A stretch of 64,000 bases of DNA from Stenotrophomonas sp. BIO128-Bstrain (GCF_030128875.1 NZ_CP124620.1:2728001-2792000), one strand, 5' to 3'. Counted from the first letter of the stretch, positions 1-9,264 are shown. Notes: generated from the sequence alone by a model not told the origin. Numbers and translations are program-made.

Positions 1-351
1 GGTAGTGGATGTGGTGTGGGCGGAGCCTGTGGCCTTGGGGGAAACGTTCAAAATACAGCCAGCCGCGCGTTGCCAACCGCGTAACGGATGCATGCCATGC
101 CCAACAAAAAAGCCCTCGCTGTGCGAGGGCTTTTTGATCACATCCGCTTAGAACGGTTGTGAACCCACAGATCGCAGCGCTCTCAACGCGAAACCATCGC
201 AAGTTCCTGTATCTAAAGGCTTTTTCTTGATCATTGAAACTCGCATTTATACATTGAGAGAGGTTTTTGTTGTAAAAGACGGATTTCGAGCCGAAAGCGA
301 CCGCCTTTTTCTACATAGGTAGCAATCCTAGCAGCGCGCAGAGGCAAGCGC
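1..351. other. Intergenic region, no gene seen
   Basis: No convincing coding region is visible on either strand. The stretch holds one strong Rho-independent terminator (106-135) and a comparatively AT-rich segment (about 200-320) that could carry promoters, but no clear -35/-10 pair stands out. It lies downstream of the interrupted small gene ending at 352. Confidence 0.6.
106..135. terminator. Rho-independent terminator
   Basis: A perfect 9-bp stem (AGCCCTCGC / GCGAGGGCT) with a 3-base loop is flanked by an A-run on the left and a T-run on the right, so it can work in both directions. It probably ends a gene lying left of the window. Confidence 0.85.
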
Positions 352-611
352 TTACTTACCGCTTCGGGCACCACCTTTGGCGTGCTGGTCAAGGAACTTG
401 CCCATCGCAACCTTTTTCTTCAGCACGTCGGCCGGGATCTCGAGCCCCTCTCGTCGCGCAATGGCAACCGCGTACTGGATCTGCGCCTGGGACGGTGGCC
501 TCAAGTCATAGTCCAAGTACATGTCAACGACCGGACCGACAGCCTGCGCAACCCGATTGGCGAGTCGCTGAAGCTTGACCGGATCCGCTCTCGAACACTG
601 CTCCCGACGTC
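352..611 (-). pseudogene. 3' part of an IS-interrupted small gene
   Basis: The minus-strand frame ends at a TAA (354-352) and encodes about 86 residues. It contains the segment VAQAVGPVVDMYLDYDLRP and a lysine-rich tail ending GGARSGK. It is cut by the IS3-family element at 612-1803. Removing the element and one copy of its CGTC target duplication joins this part in frame to the 5' part at 1804-2048. The PSQAQIQYA segment recalls C-terminal motifs of plasmid topoisomerase or relaxase proteins, but I do not recognise the family with confidence. Confidence 0.6.
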
Positions 612-649
612 CCCCCGCTTTCAGTAGCGGAGCTGTTTGGAGCCCGGCT

Positions 650-1483
650 TTATCGTAGCGGTTTCACCGCCAGCTGTTGGGCATAGGCGGCAGGCGTTAG
701 CCCGCCGAGCGATTTCTTCGGCCGCTCTTCGTTGTACTCCCGCCGCCAGCGCTCGATCTCGGTGCGCGCGTGCAGCAGTGTCGGGAACCAGTGTTCGTTG
801 AGGCATTCGTCGCGCAGGCGTCCGTTGAACGATTCAACGTAAGCGTTCTGATTCGGCTTGCCCGGCTGGATCAGACGCAGCGACACGCCACGTTCGTGCG
901 CCCAGGCCACCATTGCCTTGCCGCAGAATTCCTTGCCGTTATCGGTCCGGATCACCTTCGGCAGGCCACGGCTGAGTGCCAGGCGGTCCAGCACGCGGCT
1001 GACGCCGTGGCCCGAAATCGCACGCTCGACCTCGATTGCCACCGCCTCGTGGCTGGCGTCATCCACAATCACCAGACACTTGATGACACGGCCGTCGGCT
1101 GTGCGATCGAAGATAAAGTCCATCGACCACACCTCGTTGGCCGCAACCGGACGAATCAGTGGTTGCCGTTCGCCCAGGGGCACCTTCTTGCGCTTGCGCC
1201 GCCGCACCTGCAGTTTCGCCTGCTGATACAGCCGCTCGACGCGCTTGTAGTTCACGACCTGGCCGCCTTGCCGCAGCTTGAGGTAGATCATGCCCACCCC
1301 GTAGCGCTTGTGCCGATGCGCCAAGGCCTGGATCTGCGCCCGCAGTTCTACATTGCGGTCCGGACGAGGCGTGTAGCGCAGTGCGCTGGCACTCATGCCG
1401 ACCACGCGCAGAGCGCGCCGCTCGCTGAGTCCTTTTCTTGCCATGTAGCGCACCTGCTCGCGTCGGGCGGGTGCGCTCACCAT
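650..1483 (-). CDS. IS3-family transposase OrfB (DDE integrase domain)
   Basis: About 277 aa with an rve integrase core. The acidic triad is visible as the D of VWSMDFIFD, the D of IRTDNGKEF and the E of NAYVESFNG. The ATG at 1483 overlaps orfA at the slippery run of seven A (minus strand, 1489-1483). A -1 shift there converts CGA-AAA-AAA-TGG into a frame continuing ATG-GTG-AGC, giving the OrfAB fusion that is the active transposase in this family. The C-terminus ([15 protein letters not shown]) is typical of IS3 members. No internal stop is present, so it appears functional. Confidence 0.9.
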   Translation of the reverse strand: MVSAPARREQVRYMARKGLSERRALRVVGMSASALRYTPRPDRNVELRAQIQALAHRHKRYGVGMIYLKLRQGGQVVNYKRVERLYQQAKLQVRRRKRKKVPLGERQPLIRPVAANEVWSMDFIFDRTADGRVIKCLVIVDDASHEAVAIEVERAISGHGVSRVLDRLALSRGLPKVIRTDNGKEFCGKAMVAWAHERGVSLRLIQPGKPNQNAYVESFNGRLRDECLNEHWFPTLLHARTEIERWRREYNEERPKKSLGGLTPAAYAQQLAVKPLR

Positions 1484-1740
1484 TTTTTTCGCAGCACGTC
1501 CTTGATCACCTCGTTCTCGAGGACCTGCTCGGCCAACAGCTTCTTCAACCGCGCGTTCTCGGTCTCCAGTTCCTTCAGGCGCTTGGCCTCCGACACATTC
1601 ATGCCGCCGAACTTGCTGCGCCACAGGTAGTACGACGCCTCGCTGAAGCCGTGCCGACGGCACAGCTCCTTGACCGGCAGCCCGGCCTCGGCCTCACGCA
1701 AGAAGCCGATGATCTGCTCTTCGCTGAAACGCTTTTTCAC
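1477..1740 (-). CDS. IS3-family OrfA (helix-turn-helix DNA-binding subunit)
   Basis: About 87 aa. The N-terminal half is a helix-turn-helix ([15 protein letters not shown], then [17 protein letters not shown]). The C-terminal half is a leucine-rich coiled coil ([15 protein letters not shown]) for multimerisation. I prefer the GTG at 1740, preceded by AAGGAG at good spacing, over the TTG at 1746. It ends just past the A7 frameshift site, so translation either stops here or shifts into orfB. Confidence 0.88.
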   Translation of the reverse strand: MKKRFSEEQIIGFLREAEAGLPVKELCRRHGFSEASYYLWRSKFGGMNVSEAKRLKELETENARLKKLLAEQVLENEVIKDVLRKKW

Positions 1741-1803
1741 GTCCAATCTCCTTCTCGTTGGGGATTGGACTCCAAAGCAGCTTGCTACTCAATTGAGGGG
1801 GGG

Positions 1804-2048
1804 CGTCGCTCCTGAAGCGACTCCAGCAGACCAGCTTCCAGCGGAAGCTCGAGCATCACACCGCGTTCTGGGTCCAGCAACATTAGAGGCATAGTCACCG
1901 CCTGTTTTAGATAGGCGTCCCATAAGGGACTGGCGCTAAAGGTAGCATGCTGAGGGCGGAGCAAAGCTGAGCCAGCACGCGCTGAAGGACTTGCTGCCGC
2001 TAAAAGCTCCCTCAGGCTCAGCGGCCTGGCGATCGCTTCAGCTACCTA
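1804..2048 (-). pseudogene. 5' part of the IS-interrupted small gene
   Basis: This minus-strand frame continues the protein upstream of the IS3 element, with segments LRELLAAASPSARAG, DAYLKQAV and PERGVMLELPLEAGLLESL. It stays open to the junction with the ISCR end at 2049, where a stop appears. The original N-terminus may therefore be lost, or the gene may start at an internal ATG (1892) or TTG. Joined to 352-611 it gives roughly 115-167 residues. Function unknown. Confidence 0.5.
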
Positions 2049-2217
2049 GGGATTCGGTGAGAAATGGCTACGCACTGAGCCGCTGCGCGGCCCCGCGATG
2101 TCGAAAACCCACGCATGAACCCCCGATCTGTGCCCGATCTGTGCCCAAAGCGGCGCTTGCGCGGCCGCTTCCTACCCGCCAGACTCGCAAAAAAGGGCGG
2201 TTGAACTTCCTATACCC
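2049..2217 (+). mobile_element. Solo oriIS end of the ISCR element
   Basis: From GGATTCGGTGAG onward this stretch matches the last ~170 bp of copies A and C-G, including the double CCCGATCTGTG repeat, the A6G3CGG run and the terminal TTGAACTTCCTATACCC. No transposase is attached. It is a remnant, or the product of a one-ended event that left only the replication-origin end. The barrel gene fragment starts immediately after it. Confidence 0.85.
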
Positions 2218-2789
2218 GCTTCCGCATCGCCGGCCGGCTGAACTACGCCGACACCGACGACCATCGCGACCGCCTGGCGAACGCGCGCTTCATCGAAGGC
2301 AACGCCGGCTTCGCCTGGCGGCCGTGGGATAGCGCGCGCTGGGAAATGTTCGGCCGCTACACCTACCTGTACGACCTCTCCAGCCTGGGCCAGCGCGAGC
2401 AGGACTACGACCAGAAAACCCAGGTGCTGTCGGTGGAAGGCGTCTACCGCCACGACCAGCATTGGGAAGTGGCCGGCAAGCTCGCCCGGCGCGAGGGCGA
2501 GGTGCGCTACGGACGCGGCAGCGGGCCGTGGTTCGACTCGGCCACCGACTTCGCCGCGCTACAGCTGCGCTACGAGGTGGTCTACGCCTGGCACGCGCTG
2601 GCCGAATACCGCTGGCTGGACGTGCAGGCCGGCGGCACGCGGCAGGGCTGGCTGGTCGGACTGGACCGCGACATCGGCAAGAACTTCCGCATCGGCGCCG
2701 GCTACAACTTCACCGAGTTCAGCGACGACCTGACCGACTTCGACTACGACCACGAGGGCTGGTTCCTCAACATGGTCGGGATGTACTGA
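2218..2789 (+). pseudogene. C-terminal fragment of an outer-membrane beta-barrel protein
   Basis: The frame is open from the oriIS junction with no start codon and ends with TGA at 2787-2789, giving about 190 residues. It is rich in alternating aromatic/polar strands (FGRYTYLYDLSS, VEGVYRHDQHWEVAGKLARR, LAEYRWLDVQ, RIGAGYNFTEFSDD). It ends in an aromatic residue (VGMY), as barrel proteins recognised by BAM do. This resembles the C-terminal barrel of large Xanthomonadaceae surface proteins. The N-terminal part is missing and is not seen elsewhere in the window. Confidence 0.65.
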
Positions 2790-2819
2790 GGGTGCCGGTC
2801 CACGCAAGACCGTCGACGT

Positions 2820-4565
2820 TCAGCCGTCCACGGTCTCCTCGCCGCCATCCTTGGACAGCTCTTCGGCCCGGCGCTCATCCAGGTGGCGCTGCAGGCGGGC
2901 CACGTCTTCGGGCGACCAGTCGTCGATGCCGGTGACTTCCAGCCAGGCGTTGATGTAGTGCGATGGCGCGTAGACGTGGCCGAAACCCATTGGTGCGCTC
3001 ATCGACAGCGAAGTATCCATTGCCATCTGCATCATCGTCACGACCGGATACCAGCGCATCGCCGGGGATACGTCCGGCGGGCGCGGGGCATCGAGCAGTT
3101 CCGGTTCGCGGAACAAGCCGTGACGGTCGAAGAACGTCACCGCGTCGCTGCCGTACTGCAGGTAGACCACGCGCATCGGGCCCCACGGCGTGCCGGGCGG
3201 GGTGGAGCTGCCGTCCTGGTTCATGAAGCGGACGAACGAGCCGTCCTGGAACTGCGGCAGCCACACCGGCGAACCGGGATTGCGCGAGCGGGTCAGCCCG
3301 GCCCACTTGCTGGCGGCGAACGGAGGTCCGCTCCAGACCGCGCCATCGAATGGTTCGCCGAGCAGCTCGAACATCTCGAACGAGCGTTCCGAATTGAGCG
3401 CGCCCAGGCTCAGGCCGTGCAGGTACAGCTTCGGCCGCCGCTCGGGCGGCAGCGTGCGCCAGTAGCCGTAGACCTCGCGGAACAGTGCGCGCGCGGTGAC
3501 CCCGCCTGTGTCCGGATCCAGGAACAGCGTCAGCGGACTGGACAGGTACGAGTACTGCACCGCGACGCTGGCCACATCGCCGCGGTAGAGATATTCGATG
3601 CCGTCGATGCCGGACGGGTCGACCCAACCGGTGCCGGTCGGAGTGATGATGATCAGCGCCTTGCGCTCGAAGCCGCCGACGCGCTTGAGTTCTTCCAGCG
3701 CCAGCTGGGCGCGCTCTTCGGGCGTGTCGCCGGTGGGCAGGCCCGCGTACACGCGCAGCGGCGCCTTGGCGCCGGGACCGGCGTAGGCGGCGAGTTCGTC
3801 GGCGGTGGGGCGGGCATCGACGTAGCGCCGGCCCATGCGCCCGAGCTGGTTCCAGGCCACTAGCGACTGCGCGCTGCCGGGGCTGTCCCATTCGGTCGGC
3901 GGCGGCATGTCGGGCGGGATCAGTGCATCGGCCTGGCGATAGGAGGCGTCCAGGGTGTCCAGCAACGAGGACAGGATCACGCCGTTGACCAGGCCCACCA
4001 GCAGCAGCACGCCGGCGATCGCACCGACCACGTGCGCGATCCGTCGCGGCACCTTGTGGGTGACCAGGCGCATCACCGCCTTGATGATCATCAGCGCGAT
4101 GCGGCCCAGCACGACCAGCAGCAGCGCCACGACCGCCGCACCCGCGAGTACGCCCAGGATGCGCGATGGACCGGCGGGAGCCAGGTGCATCAGTTCGCGG
4201 ACGATGTTTTCCCAATGCTGGCTGCGCCAAAGCGCGAGCGCGGCGATGACCGCGCAGGCGACGACCGCGATACGGCGGCGACGCGGCTGTCCCGCCGGCC
4301 CGGGGAGCGGCAGCTCCAGGTATCCCCACAGCCAGCGCAGCAGCACGCCCAGGCCGTAGCCGGCGGCCAGGCACATGCCCGACAGCACCGCCTGCGCGAC
4401 CGTGATCCGTGGCGTGAGGCTGGGCGTGAGCGAGGCGGCGAAGAACAACGTCCCCAGCACGAGCCCGGTATTGCCAAGGCGCGCCAGCAGCGAACGCCGG
4501 AGCCGGGTGAACCAGCCATCGGATGTAGTACCGGAAGCGAGTGCAGCGTCGTCGTCCTGTCGCAT
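2820..4565 (-). CDS. Membrane-anchored alpha/beta-hydrolase (Abhydrolase_9 type)
   Basis: About 581 aa. The N-terminal third carries several hydrophobic segments (LGTLFFAASLTPSLTP, LSGMCLAAGYGLGVLL, VACAVIAALAL, two more to residue ~200). The remainder is a hydrolase domain whose nucleophile elbow is probably HGLSLGALNSE. A segment AVWSGPPFAAS follows. This order (N-terminal membrane domain plus C-terminal hydrolase) is that of the Abhydrolase_9_N/Abhydrolase_9 families; the substrate is unknown. A TTG directly precedes the chosen ATG, and AGGGG lies upstream. It reads toward the barrel fragment. Confidence 0.78.
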   Translation of the reverse strand: MRQDDDAALASGTTSDGWFTRLRRSLLARLGNTGLVLGTLFFAASLTPSLTPRITVAQAVLSGMCLAAGYGLGVLLRWLWGYLELPLPGPAGQPRRRRIAVVACAVIAALALWRSQHWENIVRELMHLAPAGPSRILGVLAGAAVVALLLVVLGRIALMIIKAVMRLVTHKVPRRIAHVVGAIAGVLLLVGLVNGVILSSLLDTLDASYRQADALIPPDMPPPTEWDSPGSAQSLVAWNQLGRMGRRYVDARPTADELAAYAGPGAKAPLRVYAGLPTGDTPEERAQLALEELKRVGGFERKALIIITPTGTGWVDPSGIDGIEYLYRGDVASVAVQYSYLSSPLTLFLDPDTGGVTARALFREVYGYWRTLPPERRPKLYLHGLSLGALNSERSFEMFELLGEPFDGAVWSGPPFAASKWAGLTRSRNPGSPVWLPQFQDGSFVRFMNQDGSSTPPGTPWGPMRVVYLQYGSDAVTFFDRHGLFREPELLDAPRPPDVSPAMRWYPVVTMMQMAMDTSLSMSAPMGFGHVYAPSHYINAWLEVTGIDDWSPEDVARLQRHLDERRAEELSKDGGEETVDG

Positions 4566-4807
4566 CAAGTATCCCCTGCGAGTGGTCCCCTTGGGCCAAT
4601 ATGCCGGCCACGGATAGGCGTTTTAACCGCATGAGGCCAAGTATCGCACCGCGGAAGCGCCATCAAGCCGGCTGAGACACTCGATTTTCCCGCCCAGGTG
4701 TCAGGTTCACCACCAGGGTTTGGCGTTCAGGAGAGTGATTTGCGGCGCTCGGCGTGTACCGGGCGCAGAGCCAGTTCGCGGCAAGTCAAAATCGCCGCTT
4801 TGTTCAT

Positions 4808-5376
4808 TCACCAACTGATGCGCTGATCGACCTCAAAGTCCGGTGCCGGTTGCGCCGCTAGGTCCCAGTCTGCTGGCTCGGTTTGCGCCCCGTCATCCAT
4901 CTGCGCATCACTACAGTCATCCCACAGCGGTGGCCCGCGCGCCGGGGAGATGCGGGGTGGCTCTGAATCTGCCCCGATGTGGTCCAGGATGTGCCGGATG
5001 TCAGCGCTGTGCGTAATGAACGCGATGATGCGCATATGCCCGCCACACAGCGGACACAAGAGGGGGAACACCTCGTAGATGCGGGCGATCAGCACCGCCC
5101 ACAGGTAGTGCGCTGCACGCTTGGGCAGCACCGGCTCGCTCTGGGATGGCAGCGCGCTGCTCATCGGTACCACACCAGGCGCGCACTCCCCCGTGCTGAT
5201 CGACGCGCCCAGCACGGGAGCGGCTCGCGCCGGTGTCGCCAGCGCCGTCACCGCAGCCCTGAGCGGCGAGTTGGGTGCCAACACGCCAAAATAGCGGTGC
5301 CGGTGGGTGCGTGGCGGGGGAACCAGCGCGGCAATGCGGTCGATCAGCTCCAGCGGTGTGAGGTGCAGCTCATAAA
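4808..5376 (-). pseudogene. 3' fragment of a second IS91-type transposase
   Basis: The frame encodes a C-terminal piece with LTPLELIDRIAALVPPP, HRHRYFGVLAPNSPLR, the zinc-like CPLCGGHMRI and the ending DFEVDQRISW. It aligns with the C-terminal domain of the ISCR transposases here (FIAKLAALVPPP, RFHGVFAPN, CAHCGGAVRI) but is clearly a different lineage. The catalytic HUH and tyrosine regions are missing. It is cut at about 5376 where copy A begins, so one rolling-circle element appears to have broken another. Confidence 0.75.
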
Positions 5377-5441
5377 GGCCGATATGAACCGGCCGGGGCG
5401 GGCGCAAGCCTGAGCAGCCATTCCCTGCACCGGAGTGTTTC

Positions 5442-6977
5442 GTGCCGCGCCTCGCCGCGACCGTGTCGCAGCTGCAGGATGCCGTGGCGCACGCAACGTC
5501 GCCGGCAGCGCATCTGCCCACGGCTCGCTATGCGCCTCACCGTCCCGAGCGCACGCTGCTGTATTCGCTGGTGCAGGCGCATTGGCCGGACTTTCTCGCG
5601 CGCCGTGAGGTAGAAGACCGCCCGCTGCCCGAGCATGTGCGCGAGGAGTTCGAGACCTACCTGCGCTGCGGCGTGCTCGAGCACGGCTTCCTGCGCGTGG
5701 TCTGCGAGCACTGTCGTGCCGAGAGGCTAGTGGCGTATTCCTGCAAGAAGCGCGGCTTCTGCCCGAGTTGCGGCGCGCGACGCATGGCCGAGTCGGCGCG
5801 GCACCTGGTCGAGGAGGTGTTCGGCCCGCGGCCTGTGCGGCAATGGGTGCTGAGCTTTCCGTACCCCTTGCGTTTCCTGTTCGCCAGCAAGCCAGAAGCC
5901 ATTGGCCCGGTGCTGGGCATCGTGCAGCGCGTGATCGCCGGCTGGTTGGCCGATCAAGCCGGCATCGACCGCGCCAGCGCCCAGTGCGGTGCGGTGACCC
6001 TGATCCAGCGCTTCGGCAGCGCGCTGAACCTGAATGTTCACTTCCACATGCTGTGGCTCGACGGCGTGTACGACGCGAACGTCGAGCCGCCGCGGCGCAA
6101 GCCGCGCCTGCGCCGCGCCCCCACCTCTGCGCAACTGACGCAGCTCGCCAACACCATCGCGCATCGCGTCTGCCGGCACCTGTCGCGCCGCGGCTGGCTC
6201 GAAGGCGAAGACGAATCCGTGTTCCTGTCCGACAGCGCGGGTAGCGACGACGGCATGGATGGGCTGCGGATGAGTTCGATGACCTACCGCATCGCCACCG
6301 GTCGCGACGCTGGCCGCAAGGTCGTCACGCTGCAAACATTGCCCGGTGACGCAGGCTCGCTGGAGGGCGATGCCGGCAAGGTCGGTGGCTTCTCGCTGCA
6401 TGCCGGCGTGGCCGCGGAAGCACACGAGAGCCACAAGCTCGAAAAGCTGTGCCGCTACATCACGCGCCCGGCGATCAGCGAGCAGCGGCTATCGATCTCG
6501 CCACAGGGCAGGGTGCGTTACCAGCTCAAGACGCCGTGGCGAAATGGGACCACGCATGTCGAATGGGATGCGGTGGACTTCATCGCCAAGCTGGCGGCAC
6601 TGGTCCCGCCACCTCGCGCGCATCTCACCCGCTTCCACGGCGTATTCGCCCCGAATGCAAACCTGCGCGCGCAGCTGACGCCCTCGGGGCGCGGCAGGCG
6701 GCCTGCGGGCGATGCGGCGCCGGTTGACGCAAGCGCCCACGACGAGCCGCGCAGCCCCGAGCAGAAGCGCCGTGCGATGAGCTGGGCGCAACGGCTCAAG
6801 CGGGTCTTTTCCATCGACATCACCACCTGCGCCCACTGCGGCGGCGCGGTGCGGATCGTCGCCAGCATCGAGGAACCCACCGCCATCCGCGCCATCCTCG
6901 CCCACTTCGAGAAGCACGGCGCGCTGGAGCAAGCGCACTACCGGCCCGCAGCGCGCGCGCCGCCGCCGGCCGCGTGA
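5442..6977 (+). CDS. ISCR/IS91-family rolling-circle transposase (copy A)
   Basis: 511 aa starting at GTG 5442. An N-terminal zinc-binding region (CEHC at 88-91, C101, CPSC at 107-110) is followed by the HUH motif HFH at 200-202 within LNLNVHFHMLWLDG. The presumed catalytic tyrosine is Tyr339 in KLCRYITRP. A C-terminal CAHCGG zinc knuckle follows. HUH transposases nick at oriIS and move DNA by rolling-circle replication. The length and single-tyrosine motif fit the ISCR branch. The frame is intact. The other copies differ from it in patches rather than uniformly. Confidence 0.92.
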   Translation: MPRLAATVSQLQDAVAHATSPAAHLPTARYAPHRPERTLLYSLVQAHWPDFLARREVEDRPLPEHVREEFETYLRCGVLEHGFLRVVCEHCRAERLVAYSCKKRGFCPSCGARRMAESARHLVEEVFGPRPVRQWVLSFPYPLRFLFASKPEAIGPVLGIVQRVIAGWLADQAGIDRASAQCGAVTLIQRFGSALNLNVHFHMLWLDGVYDANVEPPRRKPRLRRAPTSAQLTQLANTIAHRVCRHLSRRGWLEGEDESVFLSDSAGSDDGMDGLRMSSMTYRIATGRDAGRKVVTLQTLPGDAGSLEGDAGKVGGFSLHAGVAAEAHESHKLEKLCRYITRPAISEQRLSISPQGRVRYQLKTPWRNGTTHVEWDAVDFIAKLAALVPPPRAHLTRFHGVFAPNANLRAQLTPSGRGRRPAGDAAPVDASAHDEPRSPEQKRRAMSWAQRLKRVFSIDITTCAHCGGAVRIVASIEEPTAIRAILAHFEKHGALEQAHYRPAARAPPPAA

Positions 6978-7134
6978 CGAGGTGCCGGCCACACAGCCGG
7001 CAGCCAAGCCAGAGTCGGATCCGATGCGGCCACGACCCCGCAGGGCTGCGCTCGGCCCTGTGCCGGGATTCGGTGAGAAATGGCTACGCACTGAGCCGCT
7101 GCGCGGCCCCGCGATGTCGAAAACCCACGCATGA

Positions 7135-7233
7135 ACCCCCGATCTGTGCCCGATCTGTGCCCAAAGCGGCGCTTGCGCGGCCGCTTCCTACCCGCCAGAC
7201 TCGCAAAAAAGGGCGGTTGAACTTCCTATACCC
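7135..7233 (+). promoter_or_regulatory. oriIS region (copy A; same in all oriIS ends)
   Basis: This segment holds a tandem repeat of CCCGATCTGTG, a GCGCTTGCGCGGCCGC palindromic patch, an A6 run and the terminal TTGAACTTCCTATACCC. The same sequence is nearly identical at 2049-2217 and, inverted, at 15401, 20303, 24357, 35218 and 41049. By analogy with ISCR elements it is the origin of rolling-circle replication; the exact nick site is inferred. Confidence 0.75.
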
Positions 7234-7368
7234 AATGGTGCACGCGTCGAGGATCGATCCAAGTTCGAGATCAACGAGATTGCCGTCCTTGACGCGGTAT
7301 TCGCGGTCATAGCCCTTGGCGATGAACGACTGGACTGCTTCTAGAACGTCGGTCACTTCGGATGTCAT
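7234..7368 (-). pseudogene. Hypothetical gene truncated by oriIS
   Basis: An ATG at 7368 opens a frame of 45 codons (starting MTSEVTDVLEAVQSFIAKG) that runs into the oriIS end of copy A, losing its C-terminus. It follows corA by 94 bp on the same strand and may be the last gene of the msrB-msrA-gst-corA run. I do not recognise the family. Confidence 0.55.
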
Positions 7369-7462
7369 GCGCGCACTTTCATATCGAGTTGGATTGGACG
7401 CGCTTCCGCACAAGTCGTGCTTTGGTCCATCAGATGACGGAGAAGAGCGCGGAGTGCGGAGT

Positions 7463-8431
7463 TCATAGCCACTTGGACTTCTTGAAGCGCACGAACAGGA
7501 TGAGGCTGGACACCGCGATCAGCCCGAGCACGACGAAGTAGCCATAGGTCGTGTTCAGTTCCGGCATGTTCTTGAAGTTCATGCCGTATATTCCGGCGAT
7601 CGCCGTCGGGACTGCGAGTATCGCCGCCCAGGCAGCGAGCTGGCGGGTGACCACCCCGATCCTTTGCGCTTCCAGAAGGCTGCTGGCCTCAAAGACCGTG
7701 GACAGGACAAGCAGGAGGCCGTCGACCATGGACTGCACGCGGTGGACATGGTCCGCGACGTCGTGGAAATATGGTGTCATTTCGGCGCTGATGCAGGGAA
7801 AGTGGCCGCGAACGAGCTTTCGCACCAGCTCGGCCATAGCCCCGAGCGTGCGCTGGAACCGCGTGAGTTCGGACCTTAGTTCGAAGATTCGCGCCACCTC
7901 TTCTGGCCCGAGGAAGTCGTGCAGCGACCGTCGTTCCATGGCCAGGACGTCGTCCTCGATCATTTCGAAGATGGGCAGATACTGGTCGACCACGCGGTGC
8001 AGGATCGCATGCAGCACATAGTCGACACCCTTGCCGAACTGCGTCGGCGATGCCTCGAGTTGCGCCCGAAGTTTGCCCAGCGCTCCGGCGTTGCCGTGCC
8101 GCACGGTGATGAGGTGATTGTGACCGGTGAAGATCGCCATCTTGCCGTAGCTGATCCGGTCGCCGACCAGTTCGGCGGTCTGCGCGACGATGTATAGCTC
8201 ATCGTTGTAGACTTCGAGCTTGGGCGGGCACAGCGGGTGCATCGCGTTGTCGATTGCCAGCGGATGCAGATTGTACGTCGTTTGGATCGCGCGAAGTTCG
8301 TCGTCGGTAGGCTCGCTGAGCGCGATCCAGCAGAAGCCCGAACGACTCTCGCCCAGTTCAATGCGCTCGTCGAGCGCGATTTCCCGGACTCGCTTGCCTT
8401 CGTTGTAATAATAAGCGGCGATGATGGTCAT
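7463..8431 (-). CDS. corA: CorA-family divalent metal ion transporter
   Basis: 322 aa. A long soluble N-terminal domain with acidic helices is followed by two transmembrane helices at the C-terminus (LAAWAAILAVPTAIAGI and GYFVVLGLIAVSSLILFV). The signature GMN lies between them (IYGMNFKNMPE). The C-terminal tail is basic (RFKKSKWL), as in CorA. The family forms pentameric Mg2+/Co2+/Ni2+ channels; ZntB-like zinc transporters share the fold, so the ion is not certain. The ATG overlaps the gst stop (ATGA), so the two are translationally coupled. Confidence 0.88.
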   Translation of the reverse strand: MTIIAAYYYNEGKRVREIALDERIELGESRSGFCWIALSEPTDDELRAIQTTYNLHPLAIDNAMHPLCPPKLEVYNDELYIVAQTAELVGDRISYGKMAIFTGHNHLITVRHGNAGALGKLRAQLEASPTQFGKGVDYVLHAILHRVVDQYLPIFEMIEDDVLAMERRSLHDFLGPEEVARIFELRSELTRFQRTLGAMAELVRKLVRGHFPCISAEMTPYFHDVADHVHRVQSMVDGLLLVLSTVFEASSLLEAQRIGVVTRQLAAWAAILAVPTAIAGIYGMNFKNMPELNTTYGYFVVLGLIAVSSLILFVRFKKSKWL

Positions 8432-9132
8432 GCAGGCCTCGCAGGAATTCGCAGGCCACGCTGTACCGCGGGCCGCGCCAGCCCGCGCCCGACCCATGCC
8501 TGGACGTTAGGATAGCTGCTAAGGCCGAGGATGTCGCCAGCAGCGTAAAATTCAACCAGCGCATTCACCCAGCCAAACGTCGCGATGTCCGCGATCGAGT
8601 AATCATCGACAATCCATTCGCGGTCTTCCAGGCGGCGATCTAGGACCCCGAGAAGACGCTTGGATTCATCGATAAAGCGCTGCCGAGGCCGCTTGTCCTC
8701 ATAATCCTTGCCAGCAGATCGCAGGAAAAAGCCAAGCTGGCCGAAGGTCGGCCCGATGCCGGACACTTGAAAGAACACCCAGGCCAGAGTCTCGTATCGT
8801 TGGGTGGGTGTGGTTGAGATGAACTGGCCAGTCTTTTCGGCCAGATAGACGAGGATCGCACCGGTTTCCCATATGCCAATGGGCTGGCCGTCAGGGCCAG
8901 CCGGATCGATGATCGCGGGTATGCGGCCGTTGGGATTCAACGACACGAACGCTGGATCTTTCGATTCGTTGTTCGAGATGTCGACGAAGTGGGGCTCGTA
9001 CGGCAGGCCAGTCTCCTCCAGCATCATCGAGACCTTGACGCCGTTGGGCGTGGGGGCCGCGTATAGTTGCAGGCGATCCGGATAAGATGCTGGCCAGCGC
9101 TGCGTGATGGGAAAGGAGGAGAGGTCTGTCAT
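8428..9132 (-). CDS. Glutathione S-transferase, YghU/YfcG-like
   Basis: 234 aa. The N-terminal thioredoxin-like domain carries YAAPTPNGVKVSMMLEE and GRIPAIID; the C-terminal domain is all-helical and ends RGLRIPARPA. The TPNG-KVS motif is characteristic of the nu-class/Ure2p-like GSTs, which use glutathione for disulfide-bond oxidoreductase and peroxide-detoxifying chemistry. An AGGA box lies seven bases before the ATG. It sits downstream of msrBA and overlaps corA by 4 bp, consistent with an oxidative-stress operon. Confidence 0.88.
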   Translation of the reverse strand: MTDLSSFPITQRWPASYPDRLQLYAAPTPNGVKVSMMLEETGLPYEPHFVDISNNESKDPAFVSLNPNGRIPAIIDPAGPDGQPIGIWETGAILVYLAEKTGQFISTTPTQRYETLAWVFFQVSGIGPTFGQLGFFLRSAGKDYEDKRPRQRFIDESKRLLGVLDRRLEDREWIVDDYSIADIATFGWVNALVEFYAAGDILGLSSYPNVQAWVGRGLARPAVQRGLRIPARPA

Positions 9133-9264
9133 ATCTGGATCCTGGCACTGCGACGGCGGCTGAATGAAATGATCTGCTTCAAGGCCAGGTTCGACGACCG
9201 CGTCGATTGACGCGGTCGTCGAAGGTTGCGAACCGGATCGACGCGACACGGACGGCAGCGAAGC

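Larger units (their letters stand above)
612..1803 (-). mobile_element. Complete IS3-family element (IS407-like group)
   Basis: The element is 1192 bp long with imperfect terminal inverted repeats. Both ends start with a run of C and share TAGC..AGCTG.TTTGGAG. It is flanked by the 4-bp direct repeat CGTC (608-611 and 1804-1807). It carries orfA and orfB, joined by a -1 frameshift site, the standard IS3 layout. The target duplication and intact frames indicate recent insertion. The interrupted gene is restored in frame when the element is removed, which fixes both ends to within one or two bases. Confidence 0.9.
5377..7233 (+). mobile_element. ISCR/IS91-type element, copy A
   Basis: The element contains a leader, a 511-aa transposase, a ~255-bp 3' region and oriIS ending TATACCC at 7233. 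Compared with copies D-F it lacks the outermost ~30 bp of terIS; its leader fades into the IS91-type fragment near 5377. The oriIS end resembles the published ISCR oriIS (TTGAACTTCCTATACC, from memory). A 45-codon hypothetical gene is cut by the oriIS side. Confidence 0.85.
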
